Shown in pieces: positions 34,719 through 42,674 of a stretch of DNA of 63,118 nt. The translations under genes and the position numbers were made by a program. Position 1 is the stretch's first letter, and every line of letters starts with the position of its first letter. Source of the stretch: JAFGBN01 sp964394145 (GTDB lineage: Bacteria > Chloroflexota > Dehalococcoidia > GIF9 > AB-539-J10); assembly GCA_964394145.1 (NCBI GenBank), contig CAYMVL010000008.1:1-63118 (forward strand), read 5' to 3'. The notes under the pieces were generated by a model that did not search any database, was not told the origin of the DNA, and saw only the letters and a program-made list of their open reading frames with translations.

Positions 34719-35702
34719 TTAACTCACCTCCCTTAAATTTAGAAGCCGCAAATCTGACTTCAACTCTTCGACAGAGTATCTCTGTATTTTATCAATCTGG
34801 CTAAAAGGGTAGATAAGACACTTTATTCCCAAGTTCTCAGACTCTTGCTGGACCTTCTTCGAAAAATTCTGGGTCATCAAAAGCCCCAGCACGCATTCTG
34901 CGCCCATCTCGGTTACATAACTCCCCAACTAACAAATATCCTGGGACTTTGCATTTCCAGTTTTGACCTCTATGACGATTTTCCTATTGTAGCCAGCAGG
35001 CGTACGATCTTTGATAAGTATATCTATATGCCCTTCAGGCAAAGCTTTCTCTCCAAGAACTTCAAAATCTTTCGCCTGAAGATTATTTAGACCACAACAA
35101 TCAAAGAAAGTTTGTAGATTTGTATTCAAAGTCAAATGTTGTCTAATTAAAGATTGAAGGATAAATTCCTGAAAATAGAAAACCTCCGGTGGTGATGCAA
35201 GGCTTCTATTCCAAGTAAGCATAGGATTAAATACCTCGTAGTTACCGATTGTTGAATTCTGGGTGGTCTTATTATAAATATCGCCCATCTGGGAAACCGA
35301 TTGAAGTGCAGTTTGATCTGCTTGAAAATGAGCCTTCCTATACCCACCCCTCAAAAGCAAATTCTCAGCTACATAAGCGAATTCAGGCCTAACCACAGGC
35401 TCAACGAATTCACGAAGCGGACTTAGATAAAGGCGAAAAGGGAAATAATAAGTCTTGCCTGACATTCTGAAAGTCACAGAAGGCCAAGGAGGAAAGCCAT
35501 CAGCGTTCTTTATAGCTTCCTTCCTTATGACCCTATAAAGATTAAAAACTCGCGCACCATACAAAAATGAAACAAAGTCGCCTTCTTGGATTTCCATAAA
35601 AGTGCATAATCCATTTATACTATTAGTAAAACCAGCCAACGCATATTTAATACACAAATCTAGGTTTGTTTTATTTGAAACTGATACTAAGAAATATGCC
35701 AT
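34719..35702 (-). pseudogene. EVE-like/PD-(D/E)XK nuclease, interrupted by one TAG
   Basis: The N-terminal half (residues 1-125, with EGDFVSFLYGARVFNLYRV) resembles EVE/PUA-like domains that read modified bases. The C-terminal half has GHIDILIKDR (Asp227) and IVIEVKTG (Glu245, Lys247), a PD-(D/E)XK core like NucS/RecB enzymes. A single TAG at 34929-34931 (codon 258) interrupts it; reading through, the frame continues LGSYVTEMGAE for about 69 codons. The TAG occupies the Gln of a QxxxY motif (QLGSY), so CAG to TAG explains it. The region is AT-rich. It follows the C2H2-HTH gene by six bases. Confidence 0.65.
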
Positions 35703-35708
35703 TTCAAT

Positions 35709-36071
35709 TTACCGCATATCAAATACAGTTGTCGGCTCCTCTTTAAAGTCCTCCATCCAATGTTTTATCTTTTTCGGCTTCTCAAGAGCCGAGATATTAA
35801 CACCATATGTTTCAGTTATGAATTTCTCTAATTGCCTAAAAGTAATACCAAACCGCGAGCCAATCTCAGGGTCAGGCATGCCCCCTGCTTTTGCCGCCAA
35901 CGCGGCTCGTCGAAATTCTTCTTCGCCATGCGTATCGCGAATGTGCTCTCCCAGGCTAGTGACCGATATGTGGCATATTGGACAAATATTATCCCCTCTA
36001 TATGCGCTACTAATCGCTTGCATCTTAGGATTCATATATTTCCATTCACCAGAGACTGAGAACTCATGCAT
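35709..36071 (-). CDS. C2H2 zinc-finger and helix-turn-helix protein
   Basis: A 120-residue DNA-binding candidate. A C2H2 finger CPIC-x9-H-x4-H is formed by Cys30, Cys33, His43 and His48. Residues about 55-95 form an HTH (ALAAKAGGMPDPEIGSRFGITFRQLEKFI), like sigma-region or homing-type recognition helices. The tail is basic then acidic. It is six bases upstream of the nuclease gene, so the two form an operon; it may act as its regulator or specificity partner. The start is uncertain (Met13 at 36035 is an alternative). Confidence 0.65.
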   Translation of the reverse strand: MHEFSVSGEWKYMNPKMQAISSAYRGDNICPICHISVTSLGEHIRDTHGEEEFRRAALAAKAGGMPDPEIGSRFGITFRQLEKFITETYGVNISALEKPKKIKHWMEDFKEEPTTVFDMR

Positions 36072-36192
36072 ATAAGTCCAGCATATTTAGGATGCCGTTT
36101 GTCCATAGAGTAGAACTCTCAATCTCTCTTTAAGCCCAGCACAATTATAGCCCTCTGGCTGTTTTTCTTGAAGCCCTAATAGGACGTCTATT

Positions 36193-36250
36193 TGTCACCC
36201 CAAGCGCTAGCGAAGGGTTCCTAGACCGCTTCGCTCCACTCGCAGTGACA
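36193..36250. repeat. Dispersed TGTCAC..GTGACA palindrome
   Basis: Perfect outer arms TGTCAC/GTGACA enclose CCCAAGCGCTAGCGAAGGGTTC and GACCGCTTCGCTCCACTCGCA. It is related to the repeats at 673, 3262 and 3730 and lies between the nuclease island and mutS. Confidence 0.65.
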
Positions 36251-36310
36251 GGCAAGCTTATTAATCTTGCTGGCTTTATATGTCCTTAAGTTATTAGTAA
36301 AATAGCATTA

Positions 36311-38869
36311 ATGGCGATAACACCTCTAAGGCGGCAGTATCTCAGGGTCAAGCAGAGATACCCCGGGGCTATAGTCTTCTTCCGGCTGGGCGACTTTTAT
36401 GAGACCTTTGACGAGGATGCCAGGGTAGCTTCCCGCGAGTTAGACATCGTCTTAACCGGGAGAGAAATGGGTAAGGGGCAGAAAGTGCCCATGGCTGGAA
36501 TACCTCATCATGCCCTGGACAACTATCTAGCTAAGCTCATCAACCGTGGCTACAAGGTTGCCATATGTGAGCAGCTCACTCCTCCTGGCAAAGGTCTGGT
36601 GGAAAGAGATGTGATTCGCGTGGTCACGCCGGGAACTGTAGTTGAGCCCGATCTGCTCCAGAGCAAAAGCAACAACTACCTGGCCAGCCTGGCTGTAGCA
36701 GGGAATGAGGCGGGGATTGCCTATGTTGACATAACCACAAGCGAGTTTGCCACAACACAGCTCAACGCCGAGAGCGTTTTGCCTGAACTGGAACGCCTTC
36801 AACCCAGCGAGCTTCTAATCGCTGAATCAGCTGAGGCGCCACAATCACTGGGAGCCACCATAACCCGACTCGATGACTACTGGTTCGATTTAGAGGTAGC
36901 CAAAGAAACCCTATTGCGGCATTTTGACGCAGCTACGCTCGACGGCTACGGCTGTGCCCAACTGCCCCTGGCTATTGAGGCCGCAGCGGCCCTACTTTCT
37001 TATGTCAAGGAAACCCAAAAAGCTGCTCTCTCACAGATGAACAGCCTCACAACCTATTCCACAGACTCCTTCATGATTCTCGACGGACAGACCCAACGGA
37101 ATCTGGAGCTCTTTCAGGGCGGCAGGTGGAAAGAAAGCGGCAATTCCCTCCTCTCCGTTATTGATTTGACCAGAACAGCTATGGGTGGCAGGTTAATCAG
37201 GAACTGGCTGGCACATCCTCTTCTGGATATTGCTGCGCTGAAGCAGCGCCAGGAAGCGGTTGCCTGGTTTCATGACAATAATCTGGCCCGCCACAAGGTT
37301 ACATCCCTTCTGGCAAATGTTGCTGATTTGGAAAGACTGGTCAATCGAGTGGGAAGTGGCAGAGTCATGCCCAGAGAGCTGGTTACACTTCGGGATAGCC
37401 TGGATATAATACCAGGGCTTGAGGCCACTATGGAAACCGAGGGCTCCATGGACTGGCTCCCAGCTAAATTGAGACCCTGCCTCGAGACGGTGGACTTGAT
37501 TAGTAAGGCCATTACCGATGGGCCGGGAGACCTAGAACACGGTAACGTGATAAGGGAGGCTTTCTCCACTGATTTAGACGAGCTACGTCACAAATCAAAA
37601 GAGGCCAAGCAGTATCTAGCCGGTCTGGAACAGGGAGAGAGGCAGCGCACAGGGATTAAATCTTTGAAAGTAGGCTATAACCGGGTATTCGGCTACTATA
37701 TCGAAGTATCACGGGCTAATCTCAGCCTGGTTCCCCAGGACTATATTCGCAAGCAGACTCTGGCAGAGGCAGAAAGGTTCTTTACTCCCGAACTTAAGGA
37801 ATACGAATCTATTATCCTGAATGCGCAGGAGAAGATTTCTGAGCTAGAAGCTGCCATTTTCCAGCAGGTCTGCCAGCAGATAACTCTTGCTGCTGAGCAG
37901 ATTCTGTCCACCGCCAGAGCCATCGCTCACATTGATGCTCTTTCCAGCCTGGCTGAAGCGGCACTGCAGCACAGCTATGTGAAGCCGGTACTCACCACCG
38001 AGGACACCATCGACATTAGGGCAGGGCGCCACCCCATAGTGGAGAGGAGCATAGGCAGCGATAATTTTGTCCCCAATGACACTTACTTATGCAATAAGGA
38101 TCATCAAGTCATCATCCTCACCGGCCCTAATATGGCAGGGAAATCTACATACCTCAGGCAGGTAGCCCTCATCGTTCTTCTGGCCCAGATTGGCAGCTTT
38201 ATACCCGCCGATTCAGCCACTATTGGTATTGTTGACCGTATCTTTACCCGCATTGGCGCCCAGGAAGACCTGGCCTCTGGACAGTCCACTTTCATGGTAG
38301 AAATGACCGAGACAGCAAATATTTTACACAACGCCAGTCCCCGCTCACTTATTATTCTGGACGAAATTGGACGCGGCACATCTACCTATGATGGGCTCTC
38401 GATAGCCTGGGCGGTCGCTGAGTTTATCCATAACCACCCAAAGCTCGGGGCAAAGACCCTTTTTGCTACTCACTATCACGAATTAGTCGATTTGACCAGC
38501 ACATTGCCTAAAGTCAAGAATTACAATGTGGCCGTGTCCGAACAAGGTGACAGGATTGCCTTTCTACATAAGATTCTCCCCGGAGGCAGCGACAGAAGCT
38601 ACGGCATCCATGTGGCCCAGCTAGCCGGCCTGCCCAAATCGGTAATCCATCGGGCTCAGGAAGTTCTGGCCCGGCTGGAAAGCCAGGATACCAGTAAGGG
38701 CAAGGCCTCCATGCGGAAAGCGGAGGCCACTCAACTCGCACTTTTCTCCAAAGACTACTTGCTAGCCGATGAGATCGCGAAGCTTGACGTTGATTCGATA
38801 TCCCCCCTGGAAGCCATCACCAAGCTCTACGAACTGAAGCGAATAGCACAGGAGGAAGAATTAGCTTAA
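36311..38869 (+). CDS. mutS: DNA mismatch repair protein MutS
   Basis: Full-length 852-residue MutS. Domain I contains FFRLGDFYETFDEDA with the mismatch-reading Phe and Glu (about residues 25-40). The core and clamp follow, with NRVFGYYIEVSRANL and YIRKQTLAEAERFFT. The ATPase has Walker A LTGPNMAGKST (about 604), EDLASGQSTFMVEM, Walker B LIILDEIGRGTSTYDG (about 679) and the TLFATHYHEL switch. The C-terminal SPLEAITKLYELK is intact. MutL is not adjacent. Confidence 0.98.
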   Translation: MAITPLRRQYLRVKQRYPGAIVFFRLGDFYETFDEDARVASRELDIVLTGREMGKGQKVPMAGIPHHALDNYLAKLINRGYKVAICEQLTPPGKGLVERDVIRVVTPGTVVEPDLLQSKSNNYLASLAVAGNEAGIAYVDITTSEFATTQLNAESVLPELERLQPSELLIAESAEAPQSLGATITRLDDYWFDLEVAKETLLRHFDAATLDGYGCAQLPLAIEAAAALLSYVKETQKAALSQMNSLTTYSTDSFMILDGQTQRNLELFQGGRWKESGNSLLSVIDLTRTAMGGRLIRNWLAHPLLDIAALKQRQEAVAWFHDNNLARHKVTSLLANVADLERLVNRVGSGRVMPRELVTLRDSLDIIPGLEATMETEGSMDWLPAKLRPCLETVDLISKAITDGPGDLEHGNVIREAFSTDLDELRHKSKEAKQYLAGLEQGERQRTGIKSLKVGYNRVFGYYIEVSRANLSLVPQDYIRKQTLAEAERFFTPELKEYESIILNAQEKISELEAAIFQQVCQQITLAAEQILSTARAIAHIDALSSLAEAALQHSYVKPVLTTEDTIDIRAGRHPIVERSIGSDNFVPNDTYLCNKDHQVIILTGPNMAGKSTYLRQVALIVLLAQIGSFIPADSATIGIVDRIFTRIGAQEDLASGQSTFMVEMTETANILHNASPRSLIILDEIGRGTSTYDGLSIAWAVAEFIHNHPKLGAKTLFATHYHELVDLTSTLPKVKNYNVAVSEQGDRIAFLHKILPGGSDRSYGIHVAQLAGLPKSVIHRAQEVLARLESQDTSKGKASMRKAEATQLALFSKDYLLADEIAKLDVDSISPLEAITKLYELKRIAQEEELA

Positions 38870-38906
38870 GCATTGGACAGACGATGCTACACAACGTAGC
38901 GAATTA

Positions 38907-38967
38907 AAAGGCAAAGTGGCAACTCAAAGCAGAATATTTCCGGGTTGTCGAGTTCTACTTTGCCTTT
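38907..38967 (+). promoter_or_regulatory. Large stem-loop before the short dnaJ gene
   Basis: Left arm AAAGGCAAAGTGGCAACTC (38907-38925) is nearly the reverse complement of right arm GAGTTCTACTTTGCCTTT (38950-38967) with about 24 bases between. The right arm ends 33 bases before the dnaJ-like ATG and the left begins 38 after the mutS stop. It could terminate mutS transcription, act as a heat-shock type leader, or be an IS end. No run of Us follows the stem. Confidence 0.6.
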
Positions 38968-39000
38968 CAGACTGATTTGTTTAGGATTTGAGAGGTGCCG

Positions 39001-39666
39001 ATGGCAAAGGACTACTACCAGATTTTGGGCGTGCCTAGAAATTCCTCGGATGAAGAGGTTAAGAAAGCTTATAGAAAGCTGGCTATGAAATATCATCCGG
39101 ACCGCAACCCAGGAAAGGAGAAATGGGCTAACGATAAATTTAAAGAAATCAATGAAGCCTACGGCGTCCTTGGCGACCCTCATAAAAGAAGGCAATACGA
39201 CCAGTTTGGCACAGCAGGGAACATCGGCGACATCTTCGGCAGCCCATTCACCAGGACCACATTTCAGGACATGATGAAAGATTTCGGAGGGGCTGGACTT
39301 GGCTTTGATTTCCTTGACGAAATATTCGGCGACACTCTCAGGAGCAGGGATACCTCTTTCTCCTTCAGGAACTTCGGTGGGCGCGGCGGTAGGAGATTTC
39401 AAGTCTGGCCAGGAGAGGCAATCAATCTGGAGGAAATCTTTGGCCACGCTCATGGACCCCACCTCGAGGACGTTCGCTACGAGCTTACAATCAGCAAGAA
39501 GGAAGCTGTGCAGGGAGCCAGTAAGATATTGAGCAGAAAAGGAAAGAGGCTGGAGGTAAACATTCCTGCAGGCGTAAAGACAGGCAGTGTAGTGAAGCTA
39601 AGCAATGCCCGTCGCATAACGGACGGCTTGCCCGGGGATATCCTGATTAAAGTTGTGGTTAAATAG
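39001..39666 (+). CDS. Short DnaJ-family co-chaperone
   Basis: A 221-residue J-domain protein. The J-domain (residues 2-66) has YHPDRNP with the HPD tripeptide that stimulates DnaK. A Phe/Gly-rich segment follows (70-130), then one C-terminal beta domain (VRYELTISKKEAVQGASKIL..VNIPAGVKTGSVVKL). The Cys-rich zinc finger is absent, and the chain ends about 100 residues short of DnaJ/CbpA, so the second C-terminal and dimerisation parts are missing. It resembles short CbpA-like proteins. The ATG at 39001 (MAKDYYQILG) is chosen over the GTG at 38995. dnaK is not in the window. Confidence 0.88.
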   Translation: MAKDYYQILGVPRNSSDEEVKKAYRKLAMKYHPDRNPGKEKWANDKFKEINEAYGVLGDPHKRRQYDQFGTAGNIGDIFGSPFTRTTFQDMMKDFGGAGLGFDFLDEIFGDTLRSRDTSFSFRNFGGRGGRRFQVWPGEAINLEEIFGHAHGPHLEDVRYELTISKKEAVQGASKILSRKGKRLEVNIPAGVKTGSVVKLSNARRITDGLPGDILIKVVVK

Positions 39667-39983
39667 AATGAGACCCTGAGTCAAATATCCACCACAGGCG
39701 CTTCGGCTGATGGCGTCTGTGATGGGACGCTTACCTGTGAAAGACTGAGACAATGCGAGGACTTTCGCAGAGGAAGCAGAGAGACTTTCCCAAAGTACCG
39801 ACTACGAATAAATGGAGGGCTACCTGAATGATTTGCTGCCCCTCGATGATATCTTCTAGGCGATTAAGATACAAGAAATCTCATCCGCGCCAGAGTCATA
39901 CATGGTCAGCGAAGTAGCTTTTACAACTGCACGATAGAGGTTTATAATTTTGATAGGTATAGAACACAAGCTGGTGACGAGGA
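39667..39983. other. Intergenic region with a short hairpin
   Basis: CACAGGCGC-TTCGGCTGAT-GGCGTCTGTG (39693-39721) forms a 9-bp stem with one G-U pair but no U-tract, so it is at best a weak terminator for the dnaJ-like gene. The rest holds only tiny unsupported frames. No clear promoter for the downstream PAC2 gene was found. Confidence 0.45.
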
Positions 39984-40889
39984 ATGGACAGCCAGGAAAA
40001 TATAGTAATCACAGAGGAGCCAAGATTAAGGAATCCCTCCCTGCTTTGCGGCATGAGTGGATGGGTCGATGGGGGAGAGGCAGCCACAGGAAGTATCCGC
40101 TACCTGGTAAGCAAGCTGGAGGCGAAGAAATTCGCCGAGATACCCATCGACAAATTCCACATATCCCAAGTTGCAGGCCAGCTTTCACTCAGACCTCAAA
40201 TCAAGATTGAGGATGGTATCCTTAAAGAGCACCACTTTCCTGAAAACCAGTTCTTCTACTGGACCAATATTACTGCAGATAATGACTTGGTCCTGTTCCT
40301 GGGTACGGAGCCAAATCTGAATTGGAAGGAATATTCAGACGCCGTCCTAGGACTAGTCGACAGGTTCGCGATCTCCAGAATCTACCTCCTGGGCGGGGTG
40401 CTGGACAAAGTTCCCTACACCAAAGAACCCAAGGTTTCATGCCTTTGTAGCTCCAATGAGCTCAAAGACGAGATGCAGAAATACGGCATGGAACCCATCA
40501 ATTATGAGGGGCCGGGGAGATGGGGCACATCTTTACTCTACACCTGTCAGAAAAAGCGATACGAAATGGTCTGCCCCACCGTTGCAGTAAGCTACTATCC
40601 AGAATTCAATGTCATAATCTCTCGCAATCCCAAAGCGATAAGAGCAATGCTTATAAGGCTGAGAGATTTGCTACATATCAAGTTAGATCTTTCGGATCTT
40701 GATAGAGAGGGCGAAGAACTTGAGGCAAAGCTCGAGTTCATGGCCAGCCATAACCCAAAGTTCCGGGCGTACATTGAGCAGCTTGAAAAGGACTTCGTCG
40801 AGGTTAAATACGAGCAGCCCCTGGACATATCCGCTAGTGAGGCAGTACACATTGCTGAGCAATTCCTGAGAGACCGCAAGAACAGTTAG
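39984..40889 (+). CDS. PAC2 family protein
   Basis: A 301-residue PAC2 (proteasome-assembly-chaperone-like) protein. Family blocks are visible: the start NPSLLCGMSGWVDGGEAATGSIRYLV, LVLFLGTEPNLNWKEYSDAVL (about 105-125) and ISRIYLLGGVLDKVPYTKEP (about 135-154). A helical tail (residues 225-300) follows, rich in Glu/Lys. Archaeal and actinobacterial members bind proteasome subunits or act in ATP-grasp-like contexts; the Chloroflexota role is unknown. It is monocistronic, with large gaps on both sides and no proteasome gene in the window. Confidence 0.82.
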   Translation: MDSQENIVITEEPRLRNPSLLCGMSGWVDGGEAATGSIRYLVSKLEAKKFAEIPIDKFHISQVAGQLSLRPQIKIEDGILKEHHFPENQFFYWTNITADNDLVLFLGTEPNLNWKEYSDAVLGLVDRFAISRIYLLGGVLDKVPYTKEPKVSCLCSSNELKDEMQKYGMEPINYEGPGRWGTSLLYTCQKKRYEMVCPTVAVSYYPEFNVIISRNPKAIRAMLIRLRDLLHIKLDLSDLDREGEELEAKLEFMASHNPKFRAYIEQLEKDFVEVKYEQPLDISASEAVHIAEQFLRDRKNS

Positions 40890-41526
40890 AAGTTAGCTGC
40901 CTCCAGCCAGCGATGAGGCATACAAATGAGCTTCCAGACTTATCTGCAGATTCTCAGTCGCTAACCCGTTATCGCGGTTTACTGACGCAGACACACACCC
41001 CGAGAACAGACGTAATCCACCCGGCCCTTCTAGAAGACGTCAAAGAATCGAACCTGAAAATCGCAAACAGGCACAACTAATTTAGGGACCACCCGTACCT
41101 GAAACACTGACAAGGTCTCTTCTGTCTTATAACCAACACTTCTGCCGTTTTCGCTTCGGCTATGAATATGAGGATAAGAGACTCCAGCCCCGACAGCAAC
41201 AACCAACCGCGCTACGCATCGTTAACCCTTTCAGCCAGCGCCCACACCCTGACCTCAGTTGCTTCATGCGCAGCAACAAGAACAAACATGACTCTCATCT
41301 GAGCAAAGACCAGCGTCAAAACGTGCTACCCTCCACCTCCAGAGCATATCAACTACCAAAATGGCTTCTGGGTGAGCCAAAAGTCCAGAGCCCACCCCTT
41401 CCACACTCACAAACACGGCAAAAACGCCGACCACACAGATATGGCGACCAGCCACAGCTTCGAAAGACTACGGCCGAGCCCAACAGCCAGCTGTTCTAAG
41501 TAAATTCAGCAAGTAACCCTAAATTC
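40890..41526. other. Long intergenic region, no supported gene
   Basis: About 640 bases between PAC2 and the DUF5679 zinc ribbon. Two overlapping short frames on opposite strands (41266-41499 plus, 41264-41455 minus) lack ribosome sites and family features. The stretch 41100-41500 is unusually CA/AC-rich. A structured RNA is possible, but I recognised no consensus for RNase P, tmRNA, SRP or 6S RNA. Confidence 0.45.
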
Positions 41527-41670
41527 CTAGGCCTTCCCTATTCTGTATACTTTTGTACCACAGACCGGGCAGACACCTTGCACTGCAGGCCTGCCATTCT
41601 TCAGTGTAACTTGCTTTGGAGACTTCATCTCAACCTTTTTTCTGCACTTCATACAATAAGCTGTTGCCAT
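41527..41670 (-). CDS. DUF5679-type zinc-ribbon protein, 47 residues
   Basis: A very short gene with a strong ribosome site (AATCAGGAGGGAGG, 6 bases upstream of ATG at 41670). The protein has a CMKC pair at residues 6-9 and CPVC at 34-37, with the family middle QVTLKNGRPAVQGVCPVCG. This matches the DUF5679 small zinc-ribbon family, common in Dehalococcoidia and related anaerobes. Function unknown; it may bind nucleic acid or zinc. It lies alone between PAC2 and radC. Confidence 0.85.
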   Translation of the reverse strand: MATAYCMKCRKKVEMKSPKQVTLKNGRPAVQGVCPVCGTKVYRIGKA

Positions 41671-41889
41671 CGAATCCTCCCTCCTGATTGCGTATTTATT
41701 CTATTATTGTCACATGAGTGAATCGTTGTCAATAGTATTTAGGTCAATTTTAAGAAAATTCCAATATCTTGCTATATATCCGTATGTTCATTCCCAACTC
41801 TCTTCATATACTCTGGAACCCACTCTGCCTTCTGTCAAAAGATCAGTGTCTCACCGGCAGGCAAGCAGCATAGTTCCCCACAGCTCGGC

Positions 41890-42618
41890 TCATGAAGCCT
41901 TGCGCTTCCTCATACGAAAGAAGTCTAGATTATATTCCTCAATCAGAGCTGCGTCGGCGAAGCTGAAATACCTATTATCGCCTATTATGATGTGGTCAAT
42001 CACCTTAATTTGCATTACATTTCCCGCAAAGACCAAATCTCTGGTTATGTCTTTATCGTTGTCGCTGGGCTCGGGGTTGCCTGCAGGGTGGTTATGGGCG
42101 AAAATTAGAGCAGCAGCATCGTGTTTGATGGCCTTCGCGATGATTTCTCGCGGATATACGGCGCTGGCATTTAATGTTCCTTCAAAAAGATCCTCCACCT
42201 CGATAATCTGATTCTGAGAGTTAAGGAACATCACTTTAAACACTTCCTTATTGCGGTCTCGCATCGAATGGTACAGGTAGTCAAAAACCGCCTTGGAGGA
42301 CTTGCAATAGGGCTTGTCGAGAATCTGCTCTTTGAGAAATTGTCTGGCTACTTCCTGGACGAGCCTGATTCCAAAAATATTAGCCGGCCCAACGCCCCTA
42401 ATTCCCCGTAACTCATCTGAGGAGGCTTCTAAGACTCCCCTCAGAGTCTTGAATCTGTCCATTGCATTCTTTGCTGCCTGTTTGCAGTCCCTACGAGGAG
42501 TACCTATGCTGAGCAGCAATTCGATAATCTCATAATCGTGGAACCCCAAAAGCCCGGACTTAAGGAACCTCTGCCGTAATCTCTCTCTATGCCCTTCTTG
42601 GGTATTAGCTTCCATCAT
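41890..42618 (-). CDS. radC: RadC (MPN/JAMM domain) protein
   Basis: A 242-residue RadC with an N-terminal UPF0758 helix-hairpin-helix region (GHRERLRQRFLKSG, FHDYEIIELLL, RGIRGVGPANI) and a C-terminal JAMM metal site: FAHNHPAGNPEPSDND with His175, His177, Ser185 and Asp188, plus the partner Glu in EVFKVMFLN. A RadC role in repair is not established; many act with mobile elements, but this one looks chromosomal. It is divergent from miaB and shares the short promoter region at 42619-42674. Confidence 0.93.
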   Translation of the reverse strand: MMEANTQEGHRERLRQRFLKSGLLGFHDYEIIELLLSIGTPRRDCKQAAKNAMDRFKTLRGVLEASSDELRGIRGVGPANIFGIRLVQEVARQFLKEQILDKPYCKSSKAVFDYLYHSMRDRNKEVFKVMFLNSQNQIIEVEDLFEGTLNASAVYPREIIAKAIKHDAAALIFAHNHPAGNPEPSDNDKDITRDLVFAGNVMQIKVIDHIIIGDNRYFSFADAALIEEYNLDFFRMRKRKAS

Positions 42619-42623
42619 CCCGT

Positions 42624-42653
42624 TTGTCCTAAATTATATACTTCAACTATAAT
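42624..42653 (+). promoter_or_regulatory. Sigma-70 promoter for miaB operon
   Basis: TTGTCC at 42624-42629, an 18-base spacer and a perfect TATAAT at 42648-42653, 21 bases before the miaB GTG. GAGGTTACATT acts as the ribosome site. It lies in the divergent radC/miaB gap. Confidence 0.7.
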
Positions 42654-42674
42654 TGTGGGAACTGAGGTTACATT

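Noticed and set aside
38887..39462. 191-codon minus-strand frame opposite the dnaJ-like gene
   Set aside because: It is antisense to the J-domain gene, with no family match or ribosome site; the plus-strand gene carries the HPD motif.
41714..42211. 165-codon plus-strand frame opposite radC
   Set aside because: Antisense to the JAMM region of radC and lacking a ribosome site or protein-like pattern.
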